Shown here: in pieces, positions 31,135-42,680 of the stretch | Layout of the letters: each line of letters opens with the position of its first letter | How positions within the stretch are numbered: position 1 is the first letter of the stretch | Origin: Amanita rubescens | Taxonomy: Eukaryota > Basidiomycota > Agaricomycetes > Agaricales > Amanitaceae | Direction of reading: 5' to 3' | DNA: 64,000 nt | Assembly (NCBI GenBank): GCA_015039365.1 | Contig: WION01000083.1 | Coordinates: forward strand, 116,800-180,799 | Made by a program: the position numbers and the translations under genes | The notes under the pieces: generated by a model | The model's input: only the letters and a program-made list of their open reading frames with translations | Told to the model about the DNA's origin: nothing | Database searches by the model: none

Positions 31135-32198
31135 TGTGGTAGGGACATTCGGCGTACCGATGCCCTACCGACTTTTCTATTTTTGGACATTTCCTATTTT
31201 TGACCTCACATACGATCGTGATCGTTTACTTCCTACGACGACAATTATTATATCTCTTTGACGACATTCGCTATCATCATCTACCTTATGCTATCCTCTC
31301 CAGGCTACTGACCACTATTTTCAACTCGTTTGCGCTATCACTTCTCACGGTACAGCCACATTGATGCCTCGTGCAAACTTTTCTCATACACATGTCCGTT
31401 ATCTTGCCACGTCGTTACTTACCAATCTCCTCCTTTCACAGGTACTCTCAAGCCCTCGGACGACCATATTGCTCAGTGAAGAACGACGGTTGACGACGAT
31501 GGAAGGATGAATGGTTTTGGCCGCACGTTTCCCTTTTCTCTTGCACTCCTTGATACTTCTGATCTCTCTTAGTTTATACGACGATCGTTTCTCTGACAAC
31601 TCCTACTACATCAAAAGAACCATCTCACAATACTATACAATACAGCCACGCAAAGGAAAGCCGTCAATTCGATTCCCGGAGGGATGTACAAGGGATACCG
31701 CTACCGAGCGTCGATCGAGCACCACGTCTGAGGGCAGCAGACGCAGAGTTTCTCTCCGCTGACCGTGTGCGACCCCGAGGCACTTCTCTTGGTTGGTTTG
31801 ACGTGCCTACGAAGCAGGCTTCTTTTTCTTTTCTTCTCGACATTCTAAATTACTACAGATTTGACACCTGCCACTTACATTCCTACATACAGCCTAGGCC
31901 CCTCGGCGTGAGAGAACGCGCGCGAGGTATACTTCGTTTGTACGCGTTCGCAATCGCAATCAATCAATCATTCTCTCTCTCTCTCGCATTTTTTCTCTCA
32001 CTCAGAAAACTTTTTCTAAGCTCGTGAAAAACGACCGGCATAGTTATTCGACTTTCCCGTCAAAAGCACGACGGCCTCGATAACAACACTGCCCCTTCTC
32101 GTTGATCTCGCGCTGAGCCTCCCTCAAACTCTCTTTGTCTCTATTTACGGAACTCTCACATTCCGCACTTTCACCCATAGGTAGATCCCACGACGACA
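31135..32198 (+). repeat. 3' LTR of the gypsy element
   Basis: 1064 bp, same ends as the 5' LTR. Just inside it, 31099-31116 is a short inverted repeat (GGAAAC...GTTTCC) with a purine-rich core that may be the polypurine tract. Confidence 0.95.
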
Positions 32199-33790
32199 CC
32201 GCCACTCCCGAAGGGCCATACCTCCGGGCTCCCACGTCGTCGGGTGCATTCCAGTTTACCCCTCATTCAAGCCTGTCGCTAATGATAGCATGAAGTCTGG
32301 GCACATTATCCCTTTTACTGTTCCGTCACCCACATTGCCGTGACTGTTTACGTATTTCTTGTATTTAATTGATGCTGTTGCTGGGTCACATGTACCACAA
32401 ATGCACATATTGTTTGATCGGTTCGCGGTGTAACTATACTTGTAGCGCCAATAGGTCCTAACTGAGTTTGAACTGACCTTCTGTTCTTGGCAACAGGACC
32501 CAACGCGGAATTAGAAGACGAGACGAAACAGACGCCACTGGTTATGTGCGCACGTCAAACCCCAATGGAGCAAAACCCTCCCAAGATAATCAGCAAGCGC
32601 CTCATTGGCCGTCCGAGAGGTTCCAACAATAAACCAGATGCTGGGACAAAGGGAAACGTGGCACTGCCACTGCTCGTCCTGCGTGCACAGGTGAGTTTTC
32701 CGAGGATGTGATCAACAATAGGAGGCCCAGACCCTGTCAGAATCAGTCACGACGCCTCTCCCTCCTCTTGCCCCGCACTTCCGGAAGACAGCCCGGCCAA
32801 CCCAGTCATAATTGATGGTAAGCACATCTGATCTTCACGCCGGTGTTCTCTCAGTTTGAATGAATCGGATTAGCACCGACAATCGTAACGATCACCTAAG
32901 CCGGGCACCACACAAGTTCATCCTCGCCGTCTGATGCCGAGAAGCATGATGAGTCTCGGAATAGGCCATTGATGAGGCAGGGAGCTCAGAGCGGTGTACG
33001 TGAACGGCTGTTCAGTGGGCTTCGTGCCCCAGACAGAATGCATTAAACCGAGTTGATCGGTGGGCCCGTCATCCCAATTTGACTACTACGCTGACAACCA
33101 TGTTCAATCCAGCCTTTTTTACCCTTGAAACGAGGGCAAACAACAGCGGAAAGGAGTCCGTTTCGACCACTCAACCTCAGCCTGAACCAGCCTGTGAGCC
33201 GGCCATCTGATGGAATTGACGTGTTTCACAGCAGACAAACAACCAATCTCCCTCAGGGATCAAGATGATGGGTCAACGACGGAGCAGAGATTTGATATGG
33301 AGATTGCATCAGGTATGTCTGCACATGCTGGGTCATTACAGTTCTAAACTAAAAAACCTCTTTGATTCAACGCAGCCCCACGTACTACTCCCTCTCCGGC
33401 GATCCTCGACGCCACACTGGAAGGTGCCATGGCACGCACCCCATCATACTCCACAAGGTGCGGCCCAGTCCGCTGTGACGATACTCGACTCGCCACCCCC
33501 TGTGGCTGTGCGTAGGCCTTTACAGGCCTGGAGGCTAAGTCGGATACAGCCTAATAGATATTACATGACAGAACGGAGACCACAGAAATGCGTGAACGGC
33601 AATGTCTGATGATAGACGATATGATTCACCGCGACGATCAAGGCCACCACTCCGAAGAAGAGATGATGATCGTGAGCGAGTGAAGGCACACCCAAGCAAA
33701 CGAGATTATGATGAAAGACCTTTCGCTTTTTTGGAGGACTTGATGAACCAGACCACAAATGTCAGCGGAGTTATTGGGGATCGAAGATGA
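32199..33790 (+). other. Coding-like fragments of an unidentified gene downstream of the gypsy element
   Basis: Several plus-strand stretches read as protein and are bordered by plausible splice sites, but I could not chain them. The first, from about 32497, contains KRLIGRPRGSNNKPDAGTKG, where GRPRGSNNK resembles an AT-hook DNA-binding motif. A second is at about 32715-32818, and a third and fourth lie at 33237-33330 and 33377-33514. The fourth ends at a stop and is joined to the third across a GTATGT...CGCAG intron. An Arg-rich frame at 33602-33790 follows. This could be a real multi-exon gene or an old transposon gene. Confidence 0.3.
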
Positions 33791-34032
33791 TCTCCTTGTC
33801 AAATCTGTCAAATCCTGTCAAATCACGGCAAATAGGATGTCGTAATCTCGGCCTTATTTTTCGTGTCACGCGTACTAGCCAGGCGCAATGCCAAATAATG
33901 GGCAACCACTCGGCCTTTGTCCGGTGACTGCGGGCTTTAGTATGCACGTCGGAATTGGGCTTTCGTAAAACCTAGGCGCCTGGTATATCAATAAAATGAA
34001 AAATGTCGAATACATATTGTTTCTTTACGTAC
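33791..34032. other. Short spacer
   Basis: No gene seen. It should hold the 3' UTR of the F-box gene. Confidence 0.4.
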
Positions 34033-35296
34033 CTAGACTAACCTATTTTCAACCTCGAACGCAAATGATATAGTCTTGCTCGATGAAAGGCGCACAAATT
34101 GAGTCTCTGGCAACTTTCGTAAAGCCGACTCACTGCATATTGGCGGCTGCCTTTCATCATAACTATAAATCTGTATAGCGACCGATAATTTTTTCAGGGC
34201 AGACCATCCAGTCTTCGTGAATAACTCGTCAAGCCTGCCCCATCCGTTCCCTGGTTTACAATCCACTTCTGTATCAAGAACGACTTCAATCGTGATACTT
34301 TCGATGACGTTTTTGCTACGCATGACCTCAAGTTCAGAAGGAAGACGGAAAAGAGGATCGTCGTCATTATCTCTGACAAAAAGTTCCACGTGGAGGTTCT
34401 TGATGGTCTGCATAGAGGGTCGCAATAAGTCGGCAAAGCTGGTCCAGGCCGACGTGGGATTGTAGACTAGAAGAACGGAGATCTTTATAAACATGATGAT
34501 CATAAGGAAGACCCCTCTTACAGGTAATGGTTACATTGATAAGGTGTCCACAGCGCTCGAACAGCTCCTGTAAAGCCTCGATGTCGTTAGTCCTGTCGAG
34601 AGCAACCGATATGTTGGTCAGGAAACTGAAGTCGAAGAGCGCTCGTCCTGATGGACATTGAGCTCTGCACATCTTGATCACTGCCTCGCTGCATCGACCC
34701 CCGACTTCAAGGTGGTTCAGCTGGATTGAATGATCACGAAAGGCTGCGGAGAAGGTGTTGTCGACCCAGTCCACAGCCGTAAGACTTTCGATCTCCAATT
34801 TTTTGAGGTTGATGCACGGTAGGAGATCTGATAAAACGAAATTGTCGAGAGCAAACAAACGGAGGTGAGTGAGCGTTGGTAAATGTAACATGTGAAGCAA
34901 TGCCGGTCGAAGAGGGTTTCTACTCCAGTCGAGTTTCTGCCTATTGTAATGCCGGACCCTAAGGCATTGCAACCTAGATATTTTTTTCAGGCATACTTGA
35001 ATCAACGGGCTGGTGAAGTCCCGAACTGCGATGTTGTAATCTAATGTGCGAATGCAACGGGCAATTTCCGGTGTTGTGGAAAGAAGTCGTTCGAGCGTTG
35101 GAGTCGTAGAAGGAGGTGTCGCATGTTTGCCAGCGTTAAGCACGACGGAAGCAAATATATGCTTCCTGCAAAGAGGAAGAAATGCACGGCAAACAAGAGA
35201 GCATGTTTTAACTGATACAAGATCTTCGGCGTCTTCGGCGAGAAGATCGATGATTCTCTCCTCGACCTCGAGAGGAAAAATAGAATCGGTAGACAT
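34033..35296 (-). CDS. F-box protein
   Basis: Exons 35296-34522 and 34466-34033 with a 55-nt intron (GTAAGA...TTCTAG) give 402 aa. The N-terminus holds an F-box: FPLEVEERIIDLLAED, then LVSVKTCSLVCRAFLPLCRKHIF. The rest is a leucine-rich, LRR-like array (LPTLTHLRLFALDNF, INLKKLEIESL, GHLINVTIT, IKNLHVELFV) of the type common in agaricomycetes. F-box proteins bring substrates to SCF ubiquitin ligases through Skp1. These families are large and fast evolving, so the substrate cannot be guessed. The acceptor used is the second AG; the first puts a stop in frame. Confidence 0.8.
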
Positions 35297-35929
35297 GAGG
35301 ATGAGAATACGTGTTCGTAGGGGGTGATTGTAGGAAAGAACGTCAGGTAGCTGAATAGCATCACGTGCTTACTAAGCAGAAAACCAGCAACCATAGGTCA
35401 CTACGGTCCGGTTCAAGAAAATCGTTCTCATGAAGGGGTTCATTGCGAAACACTAGCGGGCTAGAAATCCAATGGCAAATGAAACAGTGGATCTCTGGAT
35501 TGTCATACCTCCTACCAATCTGCTCTGCATTTGACCATCCTACCACCCCCAACTCGCTCCTACGAATCCTAACTACTCCTCTTCTATGTGTCTTAGGTGC
35601 GGTATATAAATATAACGTGGGGTCCCTCAACGAGCCGCCGGCTCGAGATGACCGAGTGGGATGAAACAGTTGTGAACATTGTCAAGCGTCATATTCAAAA
35701 GAATGGTAGCCAGATGCACCCTCACGCGGGCCTTCCCTCAGATTCGCCATGTCTGGAACAAGTATCAAACTTGGCCAGAAGCCACCGATAACTCCTTAAT
35801 CATTGGCGTGCGATAAGAACACAATGTAATCATAACATTGGCTGAAATTTGCGTATCACATTACTTGAATCATGTACACAAGAGTAAGCGCCGAGCATGA
35901 CACTTACCACCGATTATCCTGAGCCAACC
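35297..35929. other. Spacer containing dispersed repeat copy 2
   Basis: Apart from the repeat at 35610-35856 I see no supported gene. A short open frame starting MTEWDETVVNIVKRHIQKNG (from 35649) is inside the repeat. Confidence 0.5.
35610..35856 (+). repeat. Dispersed repeat, copy 2
   Basis: Same orientation as 21253-21477 and slightly longer, with about 25 bp more between GATGAAAC and CATATTCAAAAG. The two copies are 14 kb apart and flank different genes. Confidence 0.65.
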
Positions 35930-36738
35930 TCAAAAAAAATCTGACATCCGCCGCGTCATCTCCACCCCAGAAGACCGGGCGAAGCTTATCGCACTCGGTT
36001 TTTGCGCACGAACAGTTATCTTCTCTATCCGTTCTCCAAGGGTGAAACACGCCGCACGCGTTATCTCCCAAACCATCTTCTCTAGCGTGAGGTATTCCAT
36101 GCGATCCACATCCTTAGAACAACCAACCCCAATGAGCATTTGTACTCTGCCACCAGAAAACTCACCTTTGAGAGAGACCGTACAACGCTCGGATAGTCTA
36201 TTGGCATTACATTTTCCCGTTCGTATACTTCCAAATTGACCACAACCCTCTGTTTCTCGAGTCTTTCAGGTTCATTGACGCCTATAATGACGGAATAAGA
36301 GAGGTCCTTGACGTATACTTTCTTTTGCCAAGCCGCCGCTCCAGCTTGGGGGGTCGCCTTCCGAGTCATCTCTACCGCTATCCCGCCCTCAGCTAGAGGC
36401 ACCAACTTGGGCAACTCTAAAACCACTCGAACTTCTTTCCCGTTTCCCCCCGCCAACTCGAAAGCCTTGTTCATAACCCCGTCAATCACCTGTTCGGCGC
36501 TTTGAAACCCGTTTTCTTCTTTCTGTTCCACATATCGCGTCACTGCCTTGGTCAAGCTCCCATAGTCTATGGTGTGTTTGACGTTATCAGATTGCCCGGC
36601 ACGGGAGAGGAAGCCATCGGGAGTGAGGTGAAGATAAACGGATATGAAGGTGGGTTGAGGTCGACGACGGCCCCAAGTGTCCAAACCGATGTTGGCAGAT
36701 AGACCTAGACGGTCAATGAAAATGATATCCGTTGCCAT
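35930..36738 (-). CDS. Dihydroneopterin aldolase with two FolB domains
   Basis: Exons 36738-36166 and 36112-35930 (53-nt GTGAGT...CTAAG intron) give 251 aa. The first FolB domain (about 1-115) starts DIIFIDRLGLSANIGLDTWG. The second (about 135-250) starts VYVKDLSYSVIIGVNEPERL and ends RIEKITVRAQKPSAISFARS. FolB converts dihydroneopterin to hydroxymethyl-dihydropterin in folate synthesis. Yeast FOL1 begins with two such domains but continues into HPPK and DHPS. Here the frame stops at MSDFF right after the second domain, and no HPPK/DHPS sequence follows, so the gene appears stand-alone unless an exon was missed. A T8 run lies at the stop. Confidence 0.85.
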
Positions 36739-36881
36739 TGATGTAGGAATTCAGAAGTTGTCGTGAGTGGCATCGGTTGGTGAGAGAGTTACTACTACCG
36801 GAAAAGGCCGAATGCTCGTTTTTTCTTTCTAGTACTTCTAACAAAAAACGAAATCTGAAGCCAGTAATTATCTCCTCCCCT

Positions 36882-37902
<1,021 letters not shown>

Positions 37903-38488
37903 GATGGGTGGAGATGGAGATGACGATCCAAGTCCCGAATGCAGCCGCGGACCCGGTTAGTTTCCTTTTTCGATCATGTGCGTGATCGTGAACATATCAA
38001 CTTTAGTCATCTGTTAGAGTGTCTGTGGGAAAGTGGTCTAATAGACCCATCCACTCAAGTCACGCATTTACGGTCTGTCTACGGGGGACTATCGAACGTC
38101 TTCTTTGTGTATATTTCGCATTTGAGAAAGTCGGGGTGTGGTTTGATGCGTTACGCGATGGCCGAGTCCCTAGTTCGTGTAGCGGCGGCATGAGCGAGTG
38201 GAAATGGCAGAAGACACTTGACAAGGCTATGGAAGCCTCAAGTATACCACGCTCCATGCCGCCGGCCTATCGCATGCTCTCGGCGATGCCAGCCCGCCAG
38301 CTTACGGGCCCGATAGCGAATAGAACGTCTGCTGTGTAAATCGCATACCAAATATAGAAGTACGTTGATTCACTCTCGTCCTTTTACAGCGATTTCCGTC
38401 CGCGAAGGGATCGTCGGGTCATATATTATTTATCTCTGCCTATTAATAAATCTACTAAATCAATTAGCACAGGTCTGGTACTACGCTA
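37903..38488. other. TPI promoter and spacer
   Basis: No supported gene. Plus-strand open frames at 37939-38339 lack any recognisable sequence and overlap the TPI promoter. Confidence 0.45.
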
Positions 38489-39475
38489 TTAAACGTCGCG
38501 ATGATAACGATCGATATGCCTCCTGAGATGCTCTTGTCTCGACAACCGCTCGCCGCAATGAGGGCATTCGGGTCCAGTCTGGCTGCTATATGGGCGTCGA
38601 GCCGTCGGGGCGGTTTCACCGTGCACGCGTGCTATATGGCGCGAAAGATTGTGGTTCCTATCCGTTCTGTAATCACATTGGTCACATTGAATATCACCAG
38701 AGCGTGATTGAGGGAGACCCGGTGGCCGTGGTGGCCGTGGTCCACCCTGCCATTGTGAAAATTGGGGTCCGGGGTTTGGGTCCGGTCCGGGGGCTGCTAC
38801 GTGTGCATACTGAGGAGGAGGAAGTTGTGGGGGAGGATGCGGAGCCTCCCCGGCCTGATGTAAAGAATGAGGGTGTTGATCAACAGCCCGCCATTGTGAA
38901 AATTGGGATCCGGGGTTTTGTACCGGTCCGGGGGCTGGTACCTGATATTGAGGCTGCTGAGCCTGATGTAAAGAATGAGGTATAGGGGGCGGAGGATATG
39001 GATGAGAAGAGCTCGAGCCAGAGGGCAGATTGTGACCAGGTGGATAGTAAGGTTGTACACCCGAAAAGTATTGCCGGCTACCGTGTGGAGGTGGAGGCTG
39101 AAGGAAGGCCGCGTCCGCCGGATGTTCCCCGAAGGCGTACTGACGCTGACCACCTTGTGGCGGGAAAGAGGGGGGGAAGCTAGCGGGGGGAAACGGATGT
39201 TCGGGTGGCTGGGAATCTTGTCTGAATTCTGGAGGGGTATGTCCGGGGAGCCACAGTTGTGGGGGGGATGGTGCCATGGATGGCGCCCTGGAATGTCCAT
39301 TACTGCTCCCACCAAAGAGGGAGTCGCCGCTGCTGCCAAAGATGTCGGGGCCGCTAGTGGCAGCAGTTACGGGAGGGGGCTGGTTGGACGATGACCCGGG
39401 CCGGTTGCGTGGTGGCGCAGCAGCGACATAAGAGCCAAAGAGAAGAGCGGAGGTAATAGTAAGTGAGAGACGCAT
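38489..39475 (-). CDS. Secreted proline-rich protein with two C2H2 zinc fingers
   Basis: The chosen start at 39475 gives 328 aa beginning MRLSLTITSALLFGSYVAAA, a strong signal peptide; an upstream in-frame ATG at 39523 would bury it. Residues 22-250 are Pro/Gly/Ser/His-rich with an imperfect repeat of about 40 aa (two units with SLHQA, PQY, APGP, NPG and QFSQW). The C-terminus has two C2H2 fingers, both C-X2-C-X12-H-X4-H: CDQCDYRTDRNHNLSRH and CPHCGERLSRQEHLRRH. Zinc fingers of this type bind nucleic acid in nuclei, so secretion is unusual. A host-nucleus effector or an extracellular metal/RNA binder are possibilities; function is unproven. Confidence 0.7.
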   Translation of the reverse strand: MRLSLTITSALLFGSYVAAAPPRNRPGSSSNQPPPVTAATSGPDIFGSSGDSLFGGSSNGHSRAPSMAPSPPQLWLPGHTPPEFRQDSQPPEHPFPPASFPPSFPPQGGQRQYAFGEHPADAAFLQPPPPHGSRQYFSGVQPYYPPGHNLPSGSSSSHPYPPPPIPHSLHQAQQPQYQVPAPGPVQNPGSQFSQWRAVDQHPHSLHQAGEAPHPPPQLPPPQYAHVAAPGPDPNPGPQFSQWQGGPRPPRPPGLPQSRSGDIQCDQCDYRTDRNHNLSRHIARVHGETAPTARRPYSSQTGPECPHCGERLSRQEHLRRHIDRYHRDV

Positions 39476-42400
39476 ATTCACAAAGGCCGGCTTTCTGAAA
39501 TGCGGAGTATACAAGCGTGACACGGGTTAAGGAGACCAGCTCTGGGAGAAGAAGATTCCGCTTTCAATGGTAGCTTTTATACCGTCCATGGCAGGGTCGC
39601 TAAGCAGGTGGCGATTTCGGAGCAGTGCCCAATAACTGTTTCACCTGCCAAAGGTTGCGTTGCTCCAGTGGGTAGTTGTGTGCTAACACAGCCCTCACGC
39701 CAGACTGAGAGTCCAATCGATGGATCAAGTCAACGACGAATGGGTCGAAATGCACATAATTATAGAGGCTCGTATAGAGTTCGGCAAAGAGCCACGCGTT
39801 GGAGTATCTAGCAAGACCGTGGGCATCACGAAGAATACCGTCGTGCAGTGAAACAAAACGTTCCTCGCACCTATCCCGATGTCTGTGCTCATAGTGAGGA
39901 TATGGTCACCGTTGTATCCTGAACAGCATCTGATCTCATCGGTGGCAATCCCTGGCAGAAACACGTTCGATTAACATAAGCACAGGATGGAGTGTGGTAC
40001 TATGAGCAGAATTTTGACGAACCTTATCTGAACATGTTCCTGAAACATTCTCCGAAAGAAATTCTTGATAAGAATTTATTCGCGCTAATTGAGGTACTAG
40101 TTTCGCTATCGGCAGTTTAACCTCCGCACCCTGTGACTGTCATTGAATGTGAGCGGAGACTGGGGTGCGAAAATATGCCATGAGCGTCCGACTTTGAGCA
40201 TGTAAATTAGGAAAAGGTACGCGCCGTGAGGTGATTGGAAAGCCTGTGCACGCTCATAATGGTGTGTTGCAATCGTTTCCAGGTACTCGTTTGTGTCCAC
40301 TAGCACAGGTTAGGCTAGACGAGAAAAAATGGGTGAGTGATCCATACATGGGGGTAGCAGATTTTAGAATCGGCAGATCTAGTTTACGAGCCGAACATAT
40401 CGCATGACAGGCACGAAAGTCAATGTATCTTCTGAGGGCTTGGTATTTATCGAATCTCCATTCGCTTGATGCTGCGAGGGTGGCGAGTTTGAATGTAATT
40501 CAAAGTGGCAGCGTGACGCGTGACTTATCGGAACCGACCTGCTGAAATTCAACGAGATCTACGTTTGGTTCTTCAGCACGTCTATTAATCCAAGATAGAA
40601 CTTATCTGAAACCAGACTCGCAACGACACTGAAGGTTGAAGCTGGAGAATCTGATTTGAATGCTTATTTGGCGTGGGTTCATGTCAGCCCAGTTAGGGCA
40701 ATAACTTATTGTTGCCACCATCGCCGCCCACTGGCGATTGAACTAAATATAGAATATACGCGTATCTTCTTCTCTGCCCGAGAAACCCGAGAAGCCCGAC
40801 GATAGCTTGGCAATCCGATTTGAATGCTCATTTGACCTGGGTTCACGTCAGCTATGTGACAATGTCAGGGCATTGTTTCCACCATCGCCCAATTGAGCTC
40901 ATATGGAATATACTCGTACCTAAGGGTCTTCAAGAGCTAAAACCTGAACTATTGCGGGCACGAGGACCCCTGGTAGTACAAGATCCTCCGTTCCCACCGA
41001 TTCTTCACTAATGGCTATTCTTGCGCCGAAAAGAATTGGCAATACACTGGCAGAGGACACTTAGCATTGAGACGGACAATTCAGCTGATCAAAGTGGTGT
41101 GACTTAGTACATATGTACTTTTGTTGTATCTTTCCTGTGCCGACGCGGAAGTACTTTTTGTGGATGGCATTGACGGAGGTCTCCCTTGTCAATCAAATCG
41201 TAACGTTGATCAATAAGTTTCGGGTTAAGGCCTCGATATTTGGCTGGTTGGCAAATGCGGTGTGGGATGAACGGAGAAAGGTCAACTATCGTCAAGATCG
41301 TAGAATGTAGATTGCTAAGGGTGAGTTCTTCCCCATTCGTCCCTTTTATTTCCCTCGTTAATCGTGCACGAGGCTCGTCAGATGCCCCCAGAAACTCGGA
41401 AGCGCTTTCCCAATATCAGGAGGACGGGTTTGCCCGTCGTTGATTCTTTCTGAGGCCGTCTACCACTCAGACAATATATCAGAGACGTCGAAATGCGGGA
41501 AACTCATAACGCAGGTGTGCAGCAAGTCCGAGTCGAAGAGAGAGAGGCCCGGGAATTCAATAGTATTGCGAGAGACGTTGTTCGACGATATAAACCTACC
41601 CTTACGCCGAGGGGATAAGGTAGCTAGTATAGAAATATTGATGTATGTAGGTCGAAGCGCTTGACGTGTGTAGGTAGTAGTTGCGACGTGGTGTATTGAT
41701 AGATGACAAACCTAAGTCGACTTCGTTGGCGTGTCGCGCCGTCCAAAAGAACTAGCCAGGGTGCGTATCGAATACTTGAGGTGCAAGTGAACGAGCGCTA
41801 GCGCTTCCGTCGTCCAACTTGAATATTTGAATCGTAGGTAGACCGTAGTAGACCCGCAGCGAAGCGATCGTCGAGTAATCTAAGGAAGAAAAGAAGTAAC
41901 GATTAATAAAGAGAGAGAAAAAACATGCAGTCCATAATCATCCATCCCTTCATCATCGACACGCGAACCGGCTTCAATTCTCTTGAGGCGACTTGTTCGA
42001 GGGAAAAGAAGGGTTAGCGTCGAGCCAAGGACAAGAGAACGTGTCAGGCGATAAGCGTGTGAAGGTATATGTGAAGATTTCGATACGATGAAAACTTAAG
42101 GAGAGTCCAATTACCTTGCGCAGCAAGGTCATTTCCCGGGGTCTACGCATTTCAGCGCTCAGATGTCAGTTTTGGGGAAAGAATCGTTCACGAGAGGAAA
42201 TGGGATAGACTTTACTTGAGTGGGTCCTTGAGTCAAAACGGATGGGCGAAGCCCCGAGGGACTCCCGGCCCGAAACGCGGGGGTCGGCAAAGCGAGCTGT
42301 GAGGGTGGGCAGGCACCGAGCAGGTCAGCCTTTCGACTTTTGACAGCGCGTCGGACTAAGAAGGAGGGAAGACATCTGAAGGGCAGCTTAGAGTCTTCCT

Positions 42401-42680
42401 TAGTTCGGACCTGAGAGAGAGAGTGGCGGGTGGGGCGCGAAAAGGTCCGGAGGCTGTAACCGAGCAGCTCTAATGGCGCGTCACGAGAGCGAGAGGCTGG
42501 AGTTGGTCACGCGTCACGTCGGGTCTCGCCGTCTCGAGATGGCAGGAAAGAGAGAGCAGACCGTGGCACGGGCTGCACAGCCACTTCGCTATCTCACACG
42601 TAGACTAGGCACGAGGTGGTACGTAGAATGTAGAATTACCAAACTTATCAATCTATTGGGTTACAGAAGCCGTTTCGTAA
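39476..42680. other. Long gene-poor stretch
   Basis: About 3.2 kb without a supported gene. It includes an imperfect duplication: about 40650-40735 resembles 40805-40895 (shared words GATTTGAATGCT, TGGGTTCA, GTCAG and CCACCATCGCCC). The part 41750-42650 is GC-richer with purine-rich runs but has no coding signal or RNA gene that I recognise. Confidence 0.5.

Larger units (their letters stand above)
23330..32198 (+). mobile_element. Full-length Ty3/gypsy LTR retrotransposon
   Basis: An 8.87-kb element with two nearly identical LTRs, a primer-binding site, a gag-protease frame and a pol frame in the order RT, RNase H, integrase, which defines Ty3/gypsy. Both long frames are intact. The flanking CCGC at 23326-23329 and 32199-32202 is a 4-bp target duplication. 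By eye the LTRs differ at roughly 20 positions in 1063, so the insertion is fairly recent but not brand new. No chromodomain is visible after integrase. Confidence 0.95.
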
